NCBI RefSeq assembly: GCF_003797825.1
Contig: NZ_RKME01000042.1
Location: forward strand, 1-38,491
Direction of reading: 5' to 3'
Length of the DNA stretch: 38,491 bases
From: Gordonia sp. OPL2
GTDB taxonomy: Bacteria; Actinomycetota; Actinomycetes; Mycobacteriales; Mycobacteriaceae
In this document: positions 25,513 to 33,710 of the stretch, one piece after another
Layout of the letters: the number at the start of each line of letters is the position of its first letter
How positions within the stretch are numbered: the first letter of the stretch is position 1
Translations under genes and position numbers: made by a program
The notes under the pieces: model-generated
What the model was told of the DNA's origin: nothing
The model's database searches: none
The model's input: only the letters and a program-made list of their open reading frames with translations

Positions 25513-25897
25513 GGGTCTCTCCCTTGTCTCCCTCTGTGGTGAGGTCGCGTCGCGAGCACGCGTTCCCGCGCTCCTTCGGCATGGGTCTGTGGACATGGTG
25601 CGAACAACTCGGCATTTAAATCGTGGCGTGAGTCACACTCCACGAATGAAACGCGCTGCCGCGAACGCGAGCAATGTCCGTTCCGTGAACCGTCGATTCG
25701 CCGCTGCCTATGTGTGCGGGTCAGCACCGCCGCGACCACGCATCATTGGCTGGCGCTATCGCTTCGTTAGCCGATCGCGTCGTTCCGCGCGGTCCGCCGG
25801 ACGGGCATGCTGGGTTCACCGGTCTCGGCACCCGTCGACACCGCGACAGCCTGTGCGCACGCCGCGGCATGTGCGGCATCGGAAGAAAGAGGTCACG
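25513..25897. other. 385-bp divergent intergenic region
   Basis: It separates the thiolase and acyl-CoA dehydrogenase starts. I see no credible gene in it. It contains an AT-rich palindrome ATTTAAAT (25614-25621), unusual in this GC-rich DNA, and a GTGAGTCAC palindrome (25628-25636) inside a looser CGTGG/CCACG pair. These may mark promoter and operator. The right half has TTGGCT (25745-25750) but no convincing -10 partner. Confidence 0.4.
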
Positions 25898-27094
25898 ATG
25901 GCCCGCCTCGCCGAGACCCTCGGCCTGACCGAGATCCAGACGGAGATCCTTGCGAATGTCCGACGGTTCGTCGACAAGCAGATCATCCCGAACGCCCAGG
26001 AACTCGAGCACACCGATTCGTATCCGCAGGAGATCGTCGACGGGATGCGGGAGATGGGACTGTTCGGGCTGATGATTCCCGAGGAGTACGGCGGCCTCGG
26101 CGAATCCCTGCTCACCTACGCGTTGTGCGTCGAGGAACTCGCCCGAGGCTGGATGAGTGTGTCCGGGGTGATCAACACCCATTTCATCGTCGCCTACATG
26201 ATCCGCCAGCACGGCACCGACGAGCAGAAGCAGCGGTTCCTGCCGCGGATGGCGACCGGCGAGGTCCGCGGTGCCTTCTCCATGTCCGAACCCGACCTCG
26301 GGTCCGACGTCGCGGCGATCACGACCACGGCCAAGCGCTCCGGCGACGACGACTACTCCATCACCGGACAGAAGATGTGGCTGACCAACGGTGCGAGCTC
26401 CACCCTGGTCGCCGCCCTGGTGCGCACCGAGGAGGGCCACGACAAGCCGCACAGGAATCTCACCACCTTCCTCATCGAGAAGCCGGCCGGACTCGGCGAG
26501 GTGCTGCCGGGACTGACGATCCCGAAGAAGCTGGACAAGATGGGGTACAAGGGCATCGACACCACCGAACTGATCTTCGACGGGTACCGTGCGCCGGCCT
26601 CGGACATCCTCGGTGGCTCCCCCGGCAAGGGTTTCGCGCACATGATGGACGGCGTCGAGGTCGGCCGGGTCAACGTGTCCGCCCGCGCGTGCGGGGTCGC
26701 ACAGCGCGCCTTCGAGCTGGCGGTGCGATATGCCCAGCAGCGCAGCACCTTCGGCAAACCGATCGCCGAGCACCAGGCGGTCGCGTTCAGTCTCGCCGAG
26801 ATGGCCACCAAGGTGGAGGCCGCTCACCTGATGATGGTCAACGCCGCGCGCCTGAAGGACTCCGGCGAACGCAACGACGTCGCCGCAGGCATGGCCAAGT
26901 ACCTGTGCAGCGAGTACTGCTCGGAGGTGACCCAGGCCAGCTTCCGGATACACGGCGGCTACGGCTACTCCACGGAGTTCGAGATCGAACGGCTCATGCG
27001 CGAGGCGCCGTTCCTGCTCATCGGCGAGGGCACCAGCGAGATCCAGAAACAGATCATCAGCAGAGGACTGCTCCGCGACTACCGCGCGAACTGA
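25898..27094 (+). CDS. Acyl-CoA dehydrogenase
   Basis: A 398-residue acyl-CoA dehydrogenase starting at an ATG six bases after AGAGG. 'FSMSEPDLGSDVAAI' and 'ITGQKMWLTNGASS' mark the flavin domain, and the base is expected at Glu377 in 'GEGTSEIQK'. The sequence 'GRVNVSARACGVAQRAFELAVRYAQQR' and the overall pattern resemble the dehydrogenase at 7528, so the two are probably paralogues. It is followed after 32 bases by a second, unlike acyl-CoA dehydrogenase. Many mycobacterial FadE pairs work as heteromers on steroid side chains, but here both proteins have a candidate base, so this is only a possibility. Confidence 0.9.
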   Translation: MARLAETLGLTEIQTEILANVRRFVDKQIIPNAQELEHTDSYPQEIVDGMREMGLFGLMIPEEYGGLGESLLTYALCVEELARGWMSVSGVINTHFIVAYMIRQHGTDEQKQRFLPRMATGEVRGAFSMSEPDLGSDVAAITTTAKRSGDDDYSITGQKMWLTNGASSTLVAALVRTEEGHDKPHRNLTTFLIEKPAGLGEVLPGLTIPKKLDKMGYKGIDTTELIFDGYRAPASDILGGSPGKGFAHMMDGVEVGRVNVSARACGVAQRAFELAVRYAQQRSTFGKPIAEHQAVAFSLAEMATKVEAAHLMMVNAARLKDSGERNDVAAGMAKYLCSEYCSEVTQASFRIHGGYGYSTEFEIERLMREAPFLLIGEGTSEIQKQIISRGLLRDYRAN

Positions 27095-27126
27095 GAACCG
27101 AGAACCGAAGACCAAGGGGAAAATCC

Positions 27127-28284
27127 ATGCAGCGCACCGTGTTCACCGAAGATCACGACGCCTTCCGCAAGATCGTCCGCGACTTCATCGCCAAGGAGGT
27201 CGTCCCGCAGTACCACGACTGGGAGAAGCAAGGGCACCCGCCGCGCGCGTTCTACAACCGACTCGGCGAGCTCGGCGTCCTGGGGATCGAGGCCCCCGAG
27301 GAGTTCGGCGGCGGCGGCGCCGACGACTTCACCTATTCGATGGTGATCGCCGAGGAGACATCGGCGGCCGGGGTCACCTTCGGCAGCTACTCCGTGCACT
27401 CCAACCTGATCCTGCCCTACCTGCTCGAGCACGCCACCGGCGAGCAGAAGCAGCGGTGGCTGCCCGGATTCTGTTCCGGCGACATCATGTTCGCGATCGC
27501 CATGACCGAGCCGGGTACCGGTTCGGATCTCGCGAACATCTCCACCACCGCCACACTGTCCGAGGACGGCAGCCACTACATCCTCGACGGCGCGAAGACC
27601 TTCATCACCGGCGGCGCCCTCGCGGATCGGGTGCTGGTCGTCTGCCGGACCTCGCCCTACGACGCCGACAACCGTCGCGCGGGTCTGTCGATCCTCGTCG
27701 TCGACACGACCTCTGAGGGCTACACCGTCGGACGCAAACTCGAGAAGATCGGGCTCAAGGCCTCCGACACCGCCGAACTGTCCTTCAGCTCGGTGAAGGT
27801 GCCCGTCGAGGATCGCCTCGGCGACGAGGGCGAGGGCTTCTCCTACCTCACCCACAACCTGGCACAGGAACGGTTGACCATCGCGATCGGGGCGTCGGCC
27901 ACCGCAGCAGCGGCGGTCGGGCATGCACTGGCCTACACCAAGGAGCGCGACGTCTTCGGCAAGCCGGTCGCGTCGTTCCAGAACACCAAGTTCGTACTGG
28001 CCGAGTGCTCGGCCGAGGTGGAGGCGATCCGGCAATTCGTCGACCGCGCTCTGCAACTGCACAACGCCGGGGAGCTCACGGTGCCCGACGCCGCGCGGGT
28101 GAAGTTGTTCGCCACCGACACCGCGGGCCGCGTCATCGACAAGTGCCTGCAACTGCACGGTGGCTACGGCTACATCCTCGAGTACCCGATCGCGCGTCTG
28201 TACGCCGACACCCGCGTCTCCCGCATCTACGGCGGTACCAACGAGGTCATGAAGACGATCATCGCGAAGGACATGGGGCTGTGA
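27127..28284 (+). CDS. Acyl-CoA dehydrogenase, isovaleryl/long-chain active-site type
   Basis: A 385-residue acyl-CoA dehydrogenase with 'AMTEPGTGSDLANI' and 'LDGAKTFITGG' in the flavin domain. The usual C-terminal base is missing: the motif reads 'IYGGTNEVMK' instead of YEGT. Isovaleryl-CoA and long-chain enzymes also have Gly there and use a Glu at the start of another helix; Glu248 in 'AQERLTIAIG' fits that position. This is inferred by analogy, not alignment. An AAGGGG ribosome binding site precedes the ATG. It is co-transcribed with the dehydrogenase before it, and nadE follows 18 bases later with its own -10 box. Confidence 0.9.
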   Translation: MQRTVFTEDHDAFRKIVRDFIAKEVVPQYHDWEKQGHPPRAFYNRLGELGVLGIEAPEEFGGGGADDFTYSMVIAEETSAAGVTFGSYSVHSNLILPYLLEHATGEQKQRWLPGFCSGDIMFAIAMTEPGTGSDLANISTTATLSEDGSHYILDGAKTFITGGALADRVLVVCRTSPYDADNRRAGLSILVVDTTSEGYTVGRKLEKIGLKASDTAELSFSSVKVPVEDRLGDEGEGFSYLTHNLAQERLTIAIGASATAAAAVGHALAYTKERDVFGKPVASFQNTKFVLAECSAEVEAIRQFVDRALQLHNAGELTVPDAARVKLFATDTAGRVIDKCLQLHGGYGYILEYPIARLYADTRVSRIYGGTNEVMKTIIAKDMGL

Positions 28285-28289
28285 CCCAC

Positions 28290-28295
28290 TAGTCT
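28290..28295 (+). promoter_or_regulatory. Leaderless-type -10 box (nadE)
   Basis: TAGTCT ends seven bases before the GTG at 28303, right after the stop of the acyl-CoA dehydrogenase. It could give nadE transcription independent of the catabolic operon. Confidence 0.4.
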
Positions 28296-28302
28296 CGGGG
28301 AT

Positions 28303-30318
28303 GTGTCTGTCTACGATCACGGATTCGCGCGCGTCACCGGGGCAGTCCCGGTCGTCTCGATCGCCGACCCCGCCACCAACGCCGAACGCACGGTGGCGCT
28401 CCTACGCCGCGCCGCCGACGACGGCGCCGCACTCGTCGTGTTCCCGGAGCTCGGCCTGTGCGGGTACAGCATCGACGACCTGTTCCATCAGGACGCGGTC
28501 ATCGACGCGTGTCTGGCGGGTCTGGCAACCGTGGTCGAGGCCAGCGCCGGAGTACGTCCGCTCATCGCGGTCGGTCTGCCGCTCGTGGTCGGCGACGGCA
28601 TCTACAACTGTGCGGCCGTGGTCCACGACGGCGAGATCCTCGGCGTCGTCCCGAAGTCGTATCTGCCGAACTACCGGGAGTTCTACGAGCAGCGCTTCTT
28701 CGCCGCCGCCCGCGATGCCCCCGTCGCCACCGCAACCGTGCTGGGCCGCGAGGTGCCGTTCGGCGCCGACCTGATCTTCGAGGCCACCGACCTCGCCGGT
28801 TTCGCGGTGCACGTCGAGATCTGCGAGGACGGCTGGGTACCGATCCCACCGAGCACCTGGGCGTCGCTCGCCGGAGCCACCGTCCTGGTCAACCTGTCCG
28901 GCAGTCCGGTCACCGTGGGTAAGGAGGGGTACCGGAAGTCGTTGTGCCAGTCGCACTCTGCACGCTGCGTCGCCGCGCACGTGTACGTGGCGGCAGGTTT
29001 CGGTGAGTCGACCACCGACCTCTCGTGGGACGGCGACGCACTCATCACCGAGAACGGCACACTGCTGGCACGCTCCGAACTGTTCTCGATGGACGAGCAG
29101 ACCATCACCGCCGACATCGACCTCGACCGCCTGCGGCAGGAGCGGATGCGGATGATCAGTCTGCGCGACCAGGTGGGCGACCACGCGGACGCACTGAAGC
29201 CGTTGCGCCGCATCCGGTTCGCCCTGGGTCCCACCGACTCCGTCGACGACGAGCTCCGTCGGCAGGTGGCGCGCTTCCCGTTCGTGCCCGCCGACTCCGC
29301 CGACCGCGACGCCCGCTGCCGCGAGGTGGGGAACATCCAGGTGCAGGGACTCGCGGCCCGCCTGCGTGCCACCGGCATCGACAAGATCGTCATCGGGGTC
29401 TCCGGCGGCCTCGACTCGACACTGGCACTGCTGGTGGCCGTCGACACGTTCGACCGCCTGGGTCTGTCACGCGAGAACATCCTCGCATACACCATGCCGG
29501 GATTCGCCACCGGCACAGCGACATTGCGCCGGGCGCACGTCCTGATGAACACCCTGGGCGTCACCGGCGCAGAGATCGACATCCGTCCCTCGTGCGAGCA
29601 GATGCTGACCGATCTCGGTCACCCCTACGCCGACGGCGAGAAGGTCTACGACGTCACCTTCGAGAACGTCCAGGCCGGCGAACGCACCTCGCACCTGTTC
29701 CGGCTGGCCAACCATCACGGCGCCATCGTGCTCGGCACCGGCGACCTGTCCGAACTAGCGCTCGGCTGGTGCACGTACGGCGTCGGCGACCAGATGTCGC
29801 ACTACAACGTGAACTCCTCGGTGCCGAAAACCCTGATCCAGCACCTGATCCGGTGGATGATCACCACGAGCGCCTACGCGCAGGAGACGACGGACGTGCT
29901 CGCCGAGATCCTCGACGACGTCATCTCGCCGGAGCTGGTCCCGGCCGGCGACGACGGCGCCATCCAGAGCACCGAGGACACCGTGGGCCCGTACGAGCTA
30001 CACGACTTCTTCCTCTATCACCTCACCCGTTTCGGGTACCGCCCCGCCAAGGTCGCTTATCTGGCGTCGGCGGCATGGGGCGACCGCGAGCGCGGGGCCT
30101 GGTCGGAGCTGATCGTGACGCAGCGACGCAACCAGTACGACCCGGAGACCATCGATCGCTGGCTGCGAGTGTTCCTGAAGCGATTCATGAGCAATCAGTT
30201 CAAGCGCAGCGCGATGCCCAACGGCCCGAAGGTCGGTTCCGGTGGGTCACTGTCGCCGCGGGGCGACTGGCGGTCGCCGAGCGATGCGAGCAGTCGCGCC
30301 TGGCTCGAGAGTTTCTGA
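28303..30318 (+). CDS. nadE: Glutamine-dependent NAD+ synthetase
   Basis: A 671-residue two-domain enzyme making NAD+ from nicotinate adenine dinucleotide with ATP and glutamine. The N-terminal nitrilase-type glutaminase has the triad Glu49 ('FPELGLCGYS'), Lys118 ('VPKSYLPNYREFYE') and Cys174 ('VEICEDGW'). The C-terminal synthetase has the ATP loop SGGLDST at 367-373 and 'GTGDLSELALGW'. Length and sequence agree closely with the M. tuberculosis enzyme (about 679 residues). The GTG start overlaps an out-of-frame ATG. It is essential housekeeping in relatives, placed here directly behind catabolic genes. Confidence 0.97.
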   Translation: MSVYDHGFARVTGAVPVVSIADPATNAERTVALLRRAADDGAALVVFPELGLCGYSIDDLFHQDAVIDACLAGLATVVEASAGVRPLIAVGLPLVVGDGIYNCAAVVHDGEILGVVPKSYLPNYREFYEQRFFAAARDAPVATATVLGREVPFGADLIFEATDLAGFAVHVEICEDGWVPIPPSTWASLAGATVLVNLSGSPVTVGKEGYRKSLCQSHSARCVAAHVYVAAGFGESTTDLSWDGDALITENGTLLARSELFSMDEQTITADIDLDRLRQERMRMISLRDQVGDHADALKPLRRIRFALGPTDSVDDELRRQVARFPFVPADSADRDARCREVGNIQVQGLAARLRATGIDKIVIGVSGGLDSTLALLVAVDTFDRLGLSRENILAYTMPGFATGTATLRRAHVLMNTLGVTGAEIDIRPSCEQMLTDLGHPYADGEKVYDVTFENVQAGERTSHLFRLANHHGAIVLGTGDLSELALGWCTYGVGDQMSHYNVNSSVPKTLIQHLIRWMITTSAYAQETTDVLAEILDDVISPELVPAGDDGAIQSTEDTVGPYELHDFFLYHLTRFGYRPAKVAYLASAAWGDRERGAWSELIVTQRRNQYDPETIDRWLRVFLKRFMSNQFKRSAMPNGPKVGSGGSLSPRGDWRSPSDASSRAWLESF

Positions 30319-30327
30319 CCGGTCCCA

Positions 30328-31728
30328 CTAATCGCATTGCTCGAGGAGCAGCTTGAGCTCCTCGTCGAAGGCGTGCGCGATCGCCCAGACGTCGGGGGTC
30401 TGATCGGTGCATGCGACGATCCCGACATTGAGGTGGCCGTCGGCGGAGAACACGGTGATGTTGAGGCCCAGACCGTGGAAGATCGGTCCGAGCGGATACA
30501 CCGACGCGACCCGCGCCCCGAGGAAGTACAGCGGGAAATCGGGTCCCGGCACATTGGACACGAGCACGTTGAAGATCGGCGGATGACTCATCGCCAGTCG
30601 TCGGTCGCCGTAGAACTTCATCAGTGTGGACATCGTCGTGCCGGGTGCGAACTGTGCCCAGCCACGCAGCATGTTGGCGTCGATCTCGGCGTGGTGTTCC
30701 TTCGACGTCCGGGTCAGCGATGCGGCACGTTCGATCCGCTCGACCGGGTCGTCGAGGTCGGAGGGCAGGCGGGTGAACATGCCGGTCACCTTGTTGGTGC
30801 CTCCCGTGACGAGCGCACTCTCGTCGGCGCCATGGACCGACACCGGCACCATCGCGACCAGCGGCTGTTCGGGCAGTTCGTCGTGCGACAGCAGATAGCT
30901 GCGCAGCGCACCGCCGGTGATCGCCAGCACCACGTCGTTGATCTTGACCCCGAAGCGGTTCTTCACCCGTTTGACGTCCTCGAGCGACAGCTGGGTCAGC
31001 GCAATCGATCGATGCGGTGTGATCGGCGCGTTGAATCGGGTCCTCGGCGCCTGAAAGGGCGCCGGCATGGCCGAGTTCGACCGGCTGCGCCGCAACCATC
31101 CGACGGGCACGCCGACGGTACCGGGCACGAGCTTCGCCATCGCGATGGGCCGCTGCACGAAATAGTTGAGTGCCCCGGTCACCGCCATCGTCGTCCGCGA
31201 CGACGGCCCGGCCGTCTCCGCCATCTTGTCGCCGTCGAGATCGGGCGCCTCCGGCGTCAGCGTGCACAGCTGGGCGAGCATCTCGGCGCTGGTCACACCG
31301 TCGGTCGAGGCGTGATGCATCCGGAGCATCGCGGCGACCTTGCCGTCGGACAGTCCCTCGATGATCCACAGCTCCCACAGCGGTTTGCCGCGGTCGAGGG
31401 TCTGGCCGGCCAGATGACCGCAGAGTTCGGCGACCTCGATCTCACCGCCGGGCGCCGGAACGGCCACCCGGTGGACGTGGCGCTCGATGTCGAAGTCGGC
31501 GTCCTCGATCCAGACCGGGTGATCGATGTTGAGCAGGGAGTTGTCGAGCTTGCGCCGGAAGGCAGGCATCGCCGAGATCCGCCGTTCGAGTTCGTCGCGC
31601 AAACGCGGGAAACTGTAGCCGCCGGGGACGGTGGCCGGGTCGAGTTCCATCAGTCCGATGACCTGCATCAGCTGGGACCGCGTCTCCAGATACAAGAAGG
31701 ACGCATCGAGTCCGCTCAGCCGCTGCAT
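30328..31728 (-). CDS. Wax ester synthase/diacylglycerol acyltransferase (WS/DGAT)
   Basis: A 466-residue WS/DGAT of the bacterial AtfA/Tgs family, which makes triacylglycerol or wax esters from acyl-CoA at the membrane. It begins 'MQRLSGLDASFLYLET' as usual. The catalytic HHxxxDG is intact as HHASTDG (138-144), and 'PLWE' at about 116-119 and 'KINDVVLAITGGALRSYL' are present. The ATG at 31728 has a GGAGG ribosome binding site five bases away; the open frame upstream to 31881 is not supported. It faces nadE convergently (9-base gap) and is divergent from the SnoaL-like gene, sharing a region with a KstR-type box. Storage lipid formation is typical of this order. Confidence 0.93.
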   Translation of the reverse strand: MQRLSGLDASFLYLETRSQLMQVIGLMELDPATVPGGYSFPRLRDELERRISAMPAFRRKLDNSLLNIDHPVWIEDADFDIERHVHRVAVPAPGGEIEVAELCGHLAGQTLDRGKPLWELWIIEGLSDGKVAAMLRMHHASTDGVTSAEMLAQLCTLTPEAPDLDGDKMAETAGPSSRTTMAVTGALNYFVQRPIAMAKLVPGTVGVPVGWLRRSRSNSAMPAPFQAPRTRFNAPITPHRSIALTQLSLEDVKRVKNRFGVKINDVVLAITGGALRSYLLSHDELPEQPLVAMVPVSVHGADESALVTGGTNKVTGMFTRLPSDLDDPVERIERAASLTRTSKEHHAEIDANMLRGWAQFAPGTTMSTLMKFYGDRRLAMSHPPIFNVLVSNVPGPDFPLYFLGARVASVYPLGPIFHGLGLNITVFSADGHLNVGIVACTDQTPDVWAIAHAFDEELKLLLEQCD

Positions 31729-31841
31729 TGCACCCTCCACCCCTCGCCGACCAGACCGCCCCGGCCCGGCTTGACCATGATGCACCCGCGGAACGGCGAG
31801 CCGCATGCGAACGCCCATCAGTTCGGTCACGAAGACCATTT

Positions 31842-31857
31842 CTAGAACACGTTCCAG
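31842..31857. promoter_or_regulatory. KstR-type operator
   Basis: CTAGAACACGTTCCAG is palindromic except for one pair, and its core TAGAACACGTTCCA fits the published KstR motif TnnAACnnGTTnnA at every fixed position. KstR is the TetR repressor of cholesterol-catabolism genes in mycobacteria and rhodococci, released by a steroid-CoA. The site abuts the TATGCT box of the SnoaL-like gene and is 114 bases before the WS/DGAT start. The kstR gene itself is not in the window. Confidence 0.65.
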
Positions 31858-31863
31858 TATGCT
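31858..31863 (+). promoter_or_regulatory. -10 box (SnoaL-like gene)
   Basis: TATGCT starts immediately after the KstR-type palindrome and ends eight bases before the ATG at 31872, so a repressor on the palindrome would block this promoter directly. Confidence 0.45.
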
Positions 31864-31871
31864 CCAGCTCG

Positions 31872-32384
31872 ATGAGCACATTCACCGCCGCCGAGCTCGA
31901 CGACGCCTTCCGCGGCTTCCAGAAGACCGTGGCCGAGATCGCCCAGACCCGCGACTGGGATCGATTCGCCGAGTTGTTCACCGACGACGCCGACTACATC
32001 GAGCACGCACTCGGCACGATGTCGGGCCGGGAGGAGATCCGTCGATGGATCTGGAAGACGATGACCGCCTTCCCCGGCAGCCACATGACCGGGTACCCGT
32101 CGCTGTGGCACGTCGTCGACGCGCCGACCGGCCGGGTGATCTGCGAGGTCGACAATCCGATGCGCGACCCCGGCGACGGCACGGCGATCACCGCCACCAA
32201 CATCACCATCCTCACCTATGCCGGCGACGGCCTGTGGAGCCGCGAGGAGGACGTCTACAACCCGATGGAGTTCGGACAGGCGGCCATGAGGTGGTGTGAA
32301 AAGGCCTCCGCACTGGGTACCCTCGACGACGACGCGGCCCGATGGATGGAGACCTTCGGGGCCATGTTCGCCCGGCGTTCCTAG
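31872..32384 (+). CDS. SnoaL/NTF2-like protein
   Basis: A 170-residue single-domain protein with the cone-shaped NTF2/SnoaL pattern: N-terminal helices 'FRGFQKTVAEIAQTRDWDRFAELFTDDADYIEHALG', 'GREEIRRWIWKTM', then strands 'RVICEVDNPM' and 'ITATNITILTYAGDGLW'. Members are small isomerases, hydratases or ligand-binding proteins; several sit in actinobacterial steroid-degradation regulons. The KstR-type box over its promoter supports a steroid-related role, as inference. It is transcribed alone and ends in a hairpin. The exact reaction is unknown. Confidence 0.78.
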   Translation: MSTFTAAELDDAFRGFQKTVAEIAQTRDWDRFAELFTDDADYIEHALGTMSGREEIRRWIWKTMTAFPGSHMTGYPSLWHVVDAPTGRVICEVDNPMRDPGDGTAITATNITILTYAGDGLWSREEDVYNPMEFGQAAMRWCEKASALGTLDDDAARWMETFGAMFARRS

Positions 32385-32400
32385 CGACGTCGACGCCGGG
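32371..32400 (+). terminator. Hairpin over the SnoaL-like stop codon
   Basis: Perfect 8-base arms CCCGGCGT and ACGCCGGG enclose the stop codon. No T tract follows. Confidence 0.45.
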
Positions 32401-32567
32401 TCTCGGGGGGATTCGTCGGCCACGGGTGGTGCGCCGCCGGCCTGCGAATCGGCTGTGAATCCGCGTCGACGAGCTGCGCACAGGTGCCCCGATCGGCCAT
32501 CATCGGTCGGGCGCGCACGGGTTCACCGGGCACGATCCGATCGTGACCGGCGCCACGAGAGCGAACT
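32401..32567. other. Upstream part of the 333-bp gap before the desaturase
   Basis: I see no gene or clear element here. The functional part of the gap seems to be the palindrome and promoter at 32568-32594 and the roughly 115-base leader that follows. Confidence 0.4.
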
Positions 32568-32591
32568 GTAACGACGCCGGGGCGTGGTTAC
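32568..32591. promoter_or_regulatory. 24-bp imperfect palindrome, candidate desaturase operator
   Basis: Outer arms GTAAC (32568) and GTTAC (32587) and inner arms ACGCC and GGCGT are symmetric around the centre, with 10 of 12 position pairs matching. TACGAT at 32589-32594 is a reasonable -10 box, so the palindrome sits between -35 and -10. A third GTAA half-site follows at 32598. Desaturase genes of mycobacteria are controlled by an acyl-CoA-responsive TetR protein (MadR); I do not know its motif well enough to claim a match. Confidence 0.6.
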
Positions 32592-32717
32592 GATGGCGTA
32601 AGTACGGACTTGGGGCGATCTGGGAGGGTGTCGTACCCTGGACCACTGATCACCGTGTCCGTCCCGCGCCGAGAGACCGGACACGCACATGCGGACCACC
32701 ACCATTCGGAGGAAACA

Positions 32718-33710
32718 ATGGCACGCAAGCTGACTCAGCTTGAACTCCTCAAGGAGCTGGCGCCGGTTGCCGAGGACAACGTCAATCGGCACCTGAAGAC
32801 CGCCAAGGACTGGAACCCGCACGACTACGTCCCGTGGGACGAGGGACAGAACTTCGCCGCCCTCGGTGGCGTGGACTACGACCCCGAGCAGTCACAGCTC
32901 GGCGAGGTCGCCAAGGCCGCCATGGTGACCAACCTGCTGACCGAGGACAACCTGCCGTCGTATCACCGCGTGATCGCCGAGAACTTCTCGATGGATTCGG
33001 CGTGGGGCCACTGGGTGGGTCGCTGGACCGCCGAGGAGAACCGGCACGGCATCGTGATGCGCGACTACCTCGTCGTCACCCGCGGCGTGGATCCCGTCGC
33101 CCTCGAAGAGGCTCGGATGATCCACATGACCAACGGCTACGATCCGATGCTCGCCGCCGCCGGCCGCACCGACGAACTCGAGGATTACGCCGACGAGCTG
33201 GGTCTCCTGCACTCGGTCGCCTACGTCACGTTCCAGGAGCTCGCCACCCGCGTGAGCCACCGCAACACCGGCAAGGCGTGCAACGATCCGATCGCCGACC
33301 GCATGCTGCAGCGCATCGCCGCCGACGAGAACCTGCACATGATCTTCTACCGCAACATCTGCGGCGCCGGCATGGACATCTCGCCGGACCAGACGCTGCG
33401 CGCGGTTACCGACATCGTCACCAACTTCCAGATGCCCGGTGCCGGCATGCCGAACTTCCGACGCAACGGCGTCCTGATGGCCAAGCACGGCATCTACGAC
33501 CTCCGCCAGCACCTCGAAGAGGTCATCATGCCGGTCCTGCGCAAGTGGCGTGTCTTCGAGCGTGAGGACTTCACCAGCGAGGGCGAGCAGACCCGCGAGG
33601 AGCTCGGCGCCTTCCTCGAGCAGCTCGAGAAGGACACCATCCGCTTCGAGGAGATGCGCGACCGTTCGCTCGCCCGCGAGGCCAAGAAGCGGGAGCAGCA
33701 GGCATCCTGA
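32718..33710 (+). CDS. desA1: Acyl-ACP desaturase (DesA1-like)
   Basis: A 330-residue soluble diiron acyl-ACP desaturase. Expected iron ligands are Glu76 ('TEDNLPSYH'), Glu107 and His110 ('EENRHG'), Glu174 ('FQELATR'), Glu204 and His207 ('DENLHM'). The stretches 'WNPHDYVPW', 'ALGGVDYDPEQS' and 'SHRNTGKACNDP' agree with remembered M. tuberculosis DesA1 (Rv0824c), which is involved in mycolic acid desaturation. The ATG at 32718 follows a strong GGAGGAAACA site, with a leader of about 115 bases from the predicted promoter. Gene order with dus, LCP and phoU supports orthology. DesA2 is the main alternative. Confidence 0.93.
   Translation: MARKLTQLELLKELAPVAEDNVNRHLKTAKDWNPHDYVPWDEGQNFAALGGVDYDPEQSQLGEVAKAAMVTNLLTEDNLPSYHRVIAENFSMDSAWGHWVGRWTAEENRHGIVMRDYLVVTRGVDPVALEEARMIHMTNGYDPMLAAAGRTDELEDYADELGLLHSVAYVTFQELATRVSHRNTGKACNDPIADRMLQRIAADENLHMIFYRNICGAGMDISPDQTLRAVTDIVTNFQMPGAGMPNFRRNGVLMAKHGIYDLRQHLEEVIMPVLRKWRVFEREDFTSEGEQTREELGAFLEQLEKDTIRFEEMRDRSLAREAKKREQQAS

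Noticed and set aside
25580..25618. A 12-codon ORF in the thiolase/acyl-CoA dehydrogenase gap
   Set aside because: It is too short, lacks a ribosome binding site, and its stop lies in the AT-rich promoter-like palindrome.
25807..27126. An upstream extension of the second acyl-CoA dehydrogenase by 440 codons
   Set aside because: The extension is an out-of-frame reading of the first acyl-CoA dehydrogenase; the family N-terminus begins at 27127 with a good ribosome binding site.
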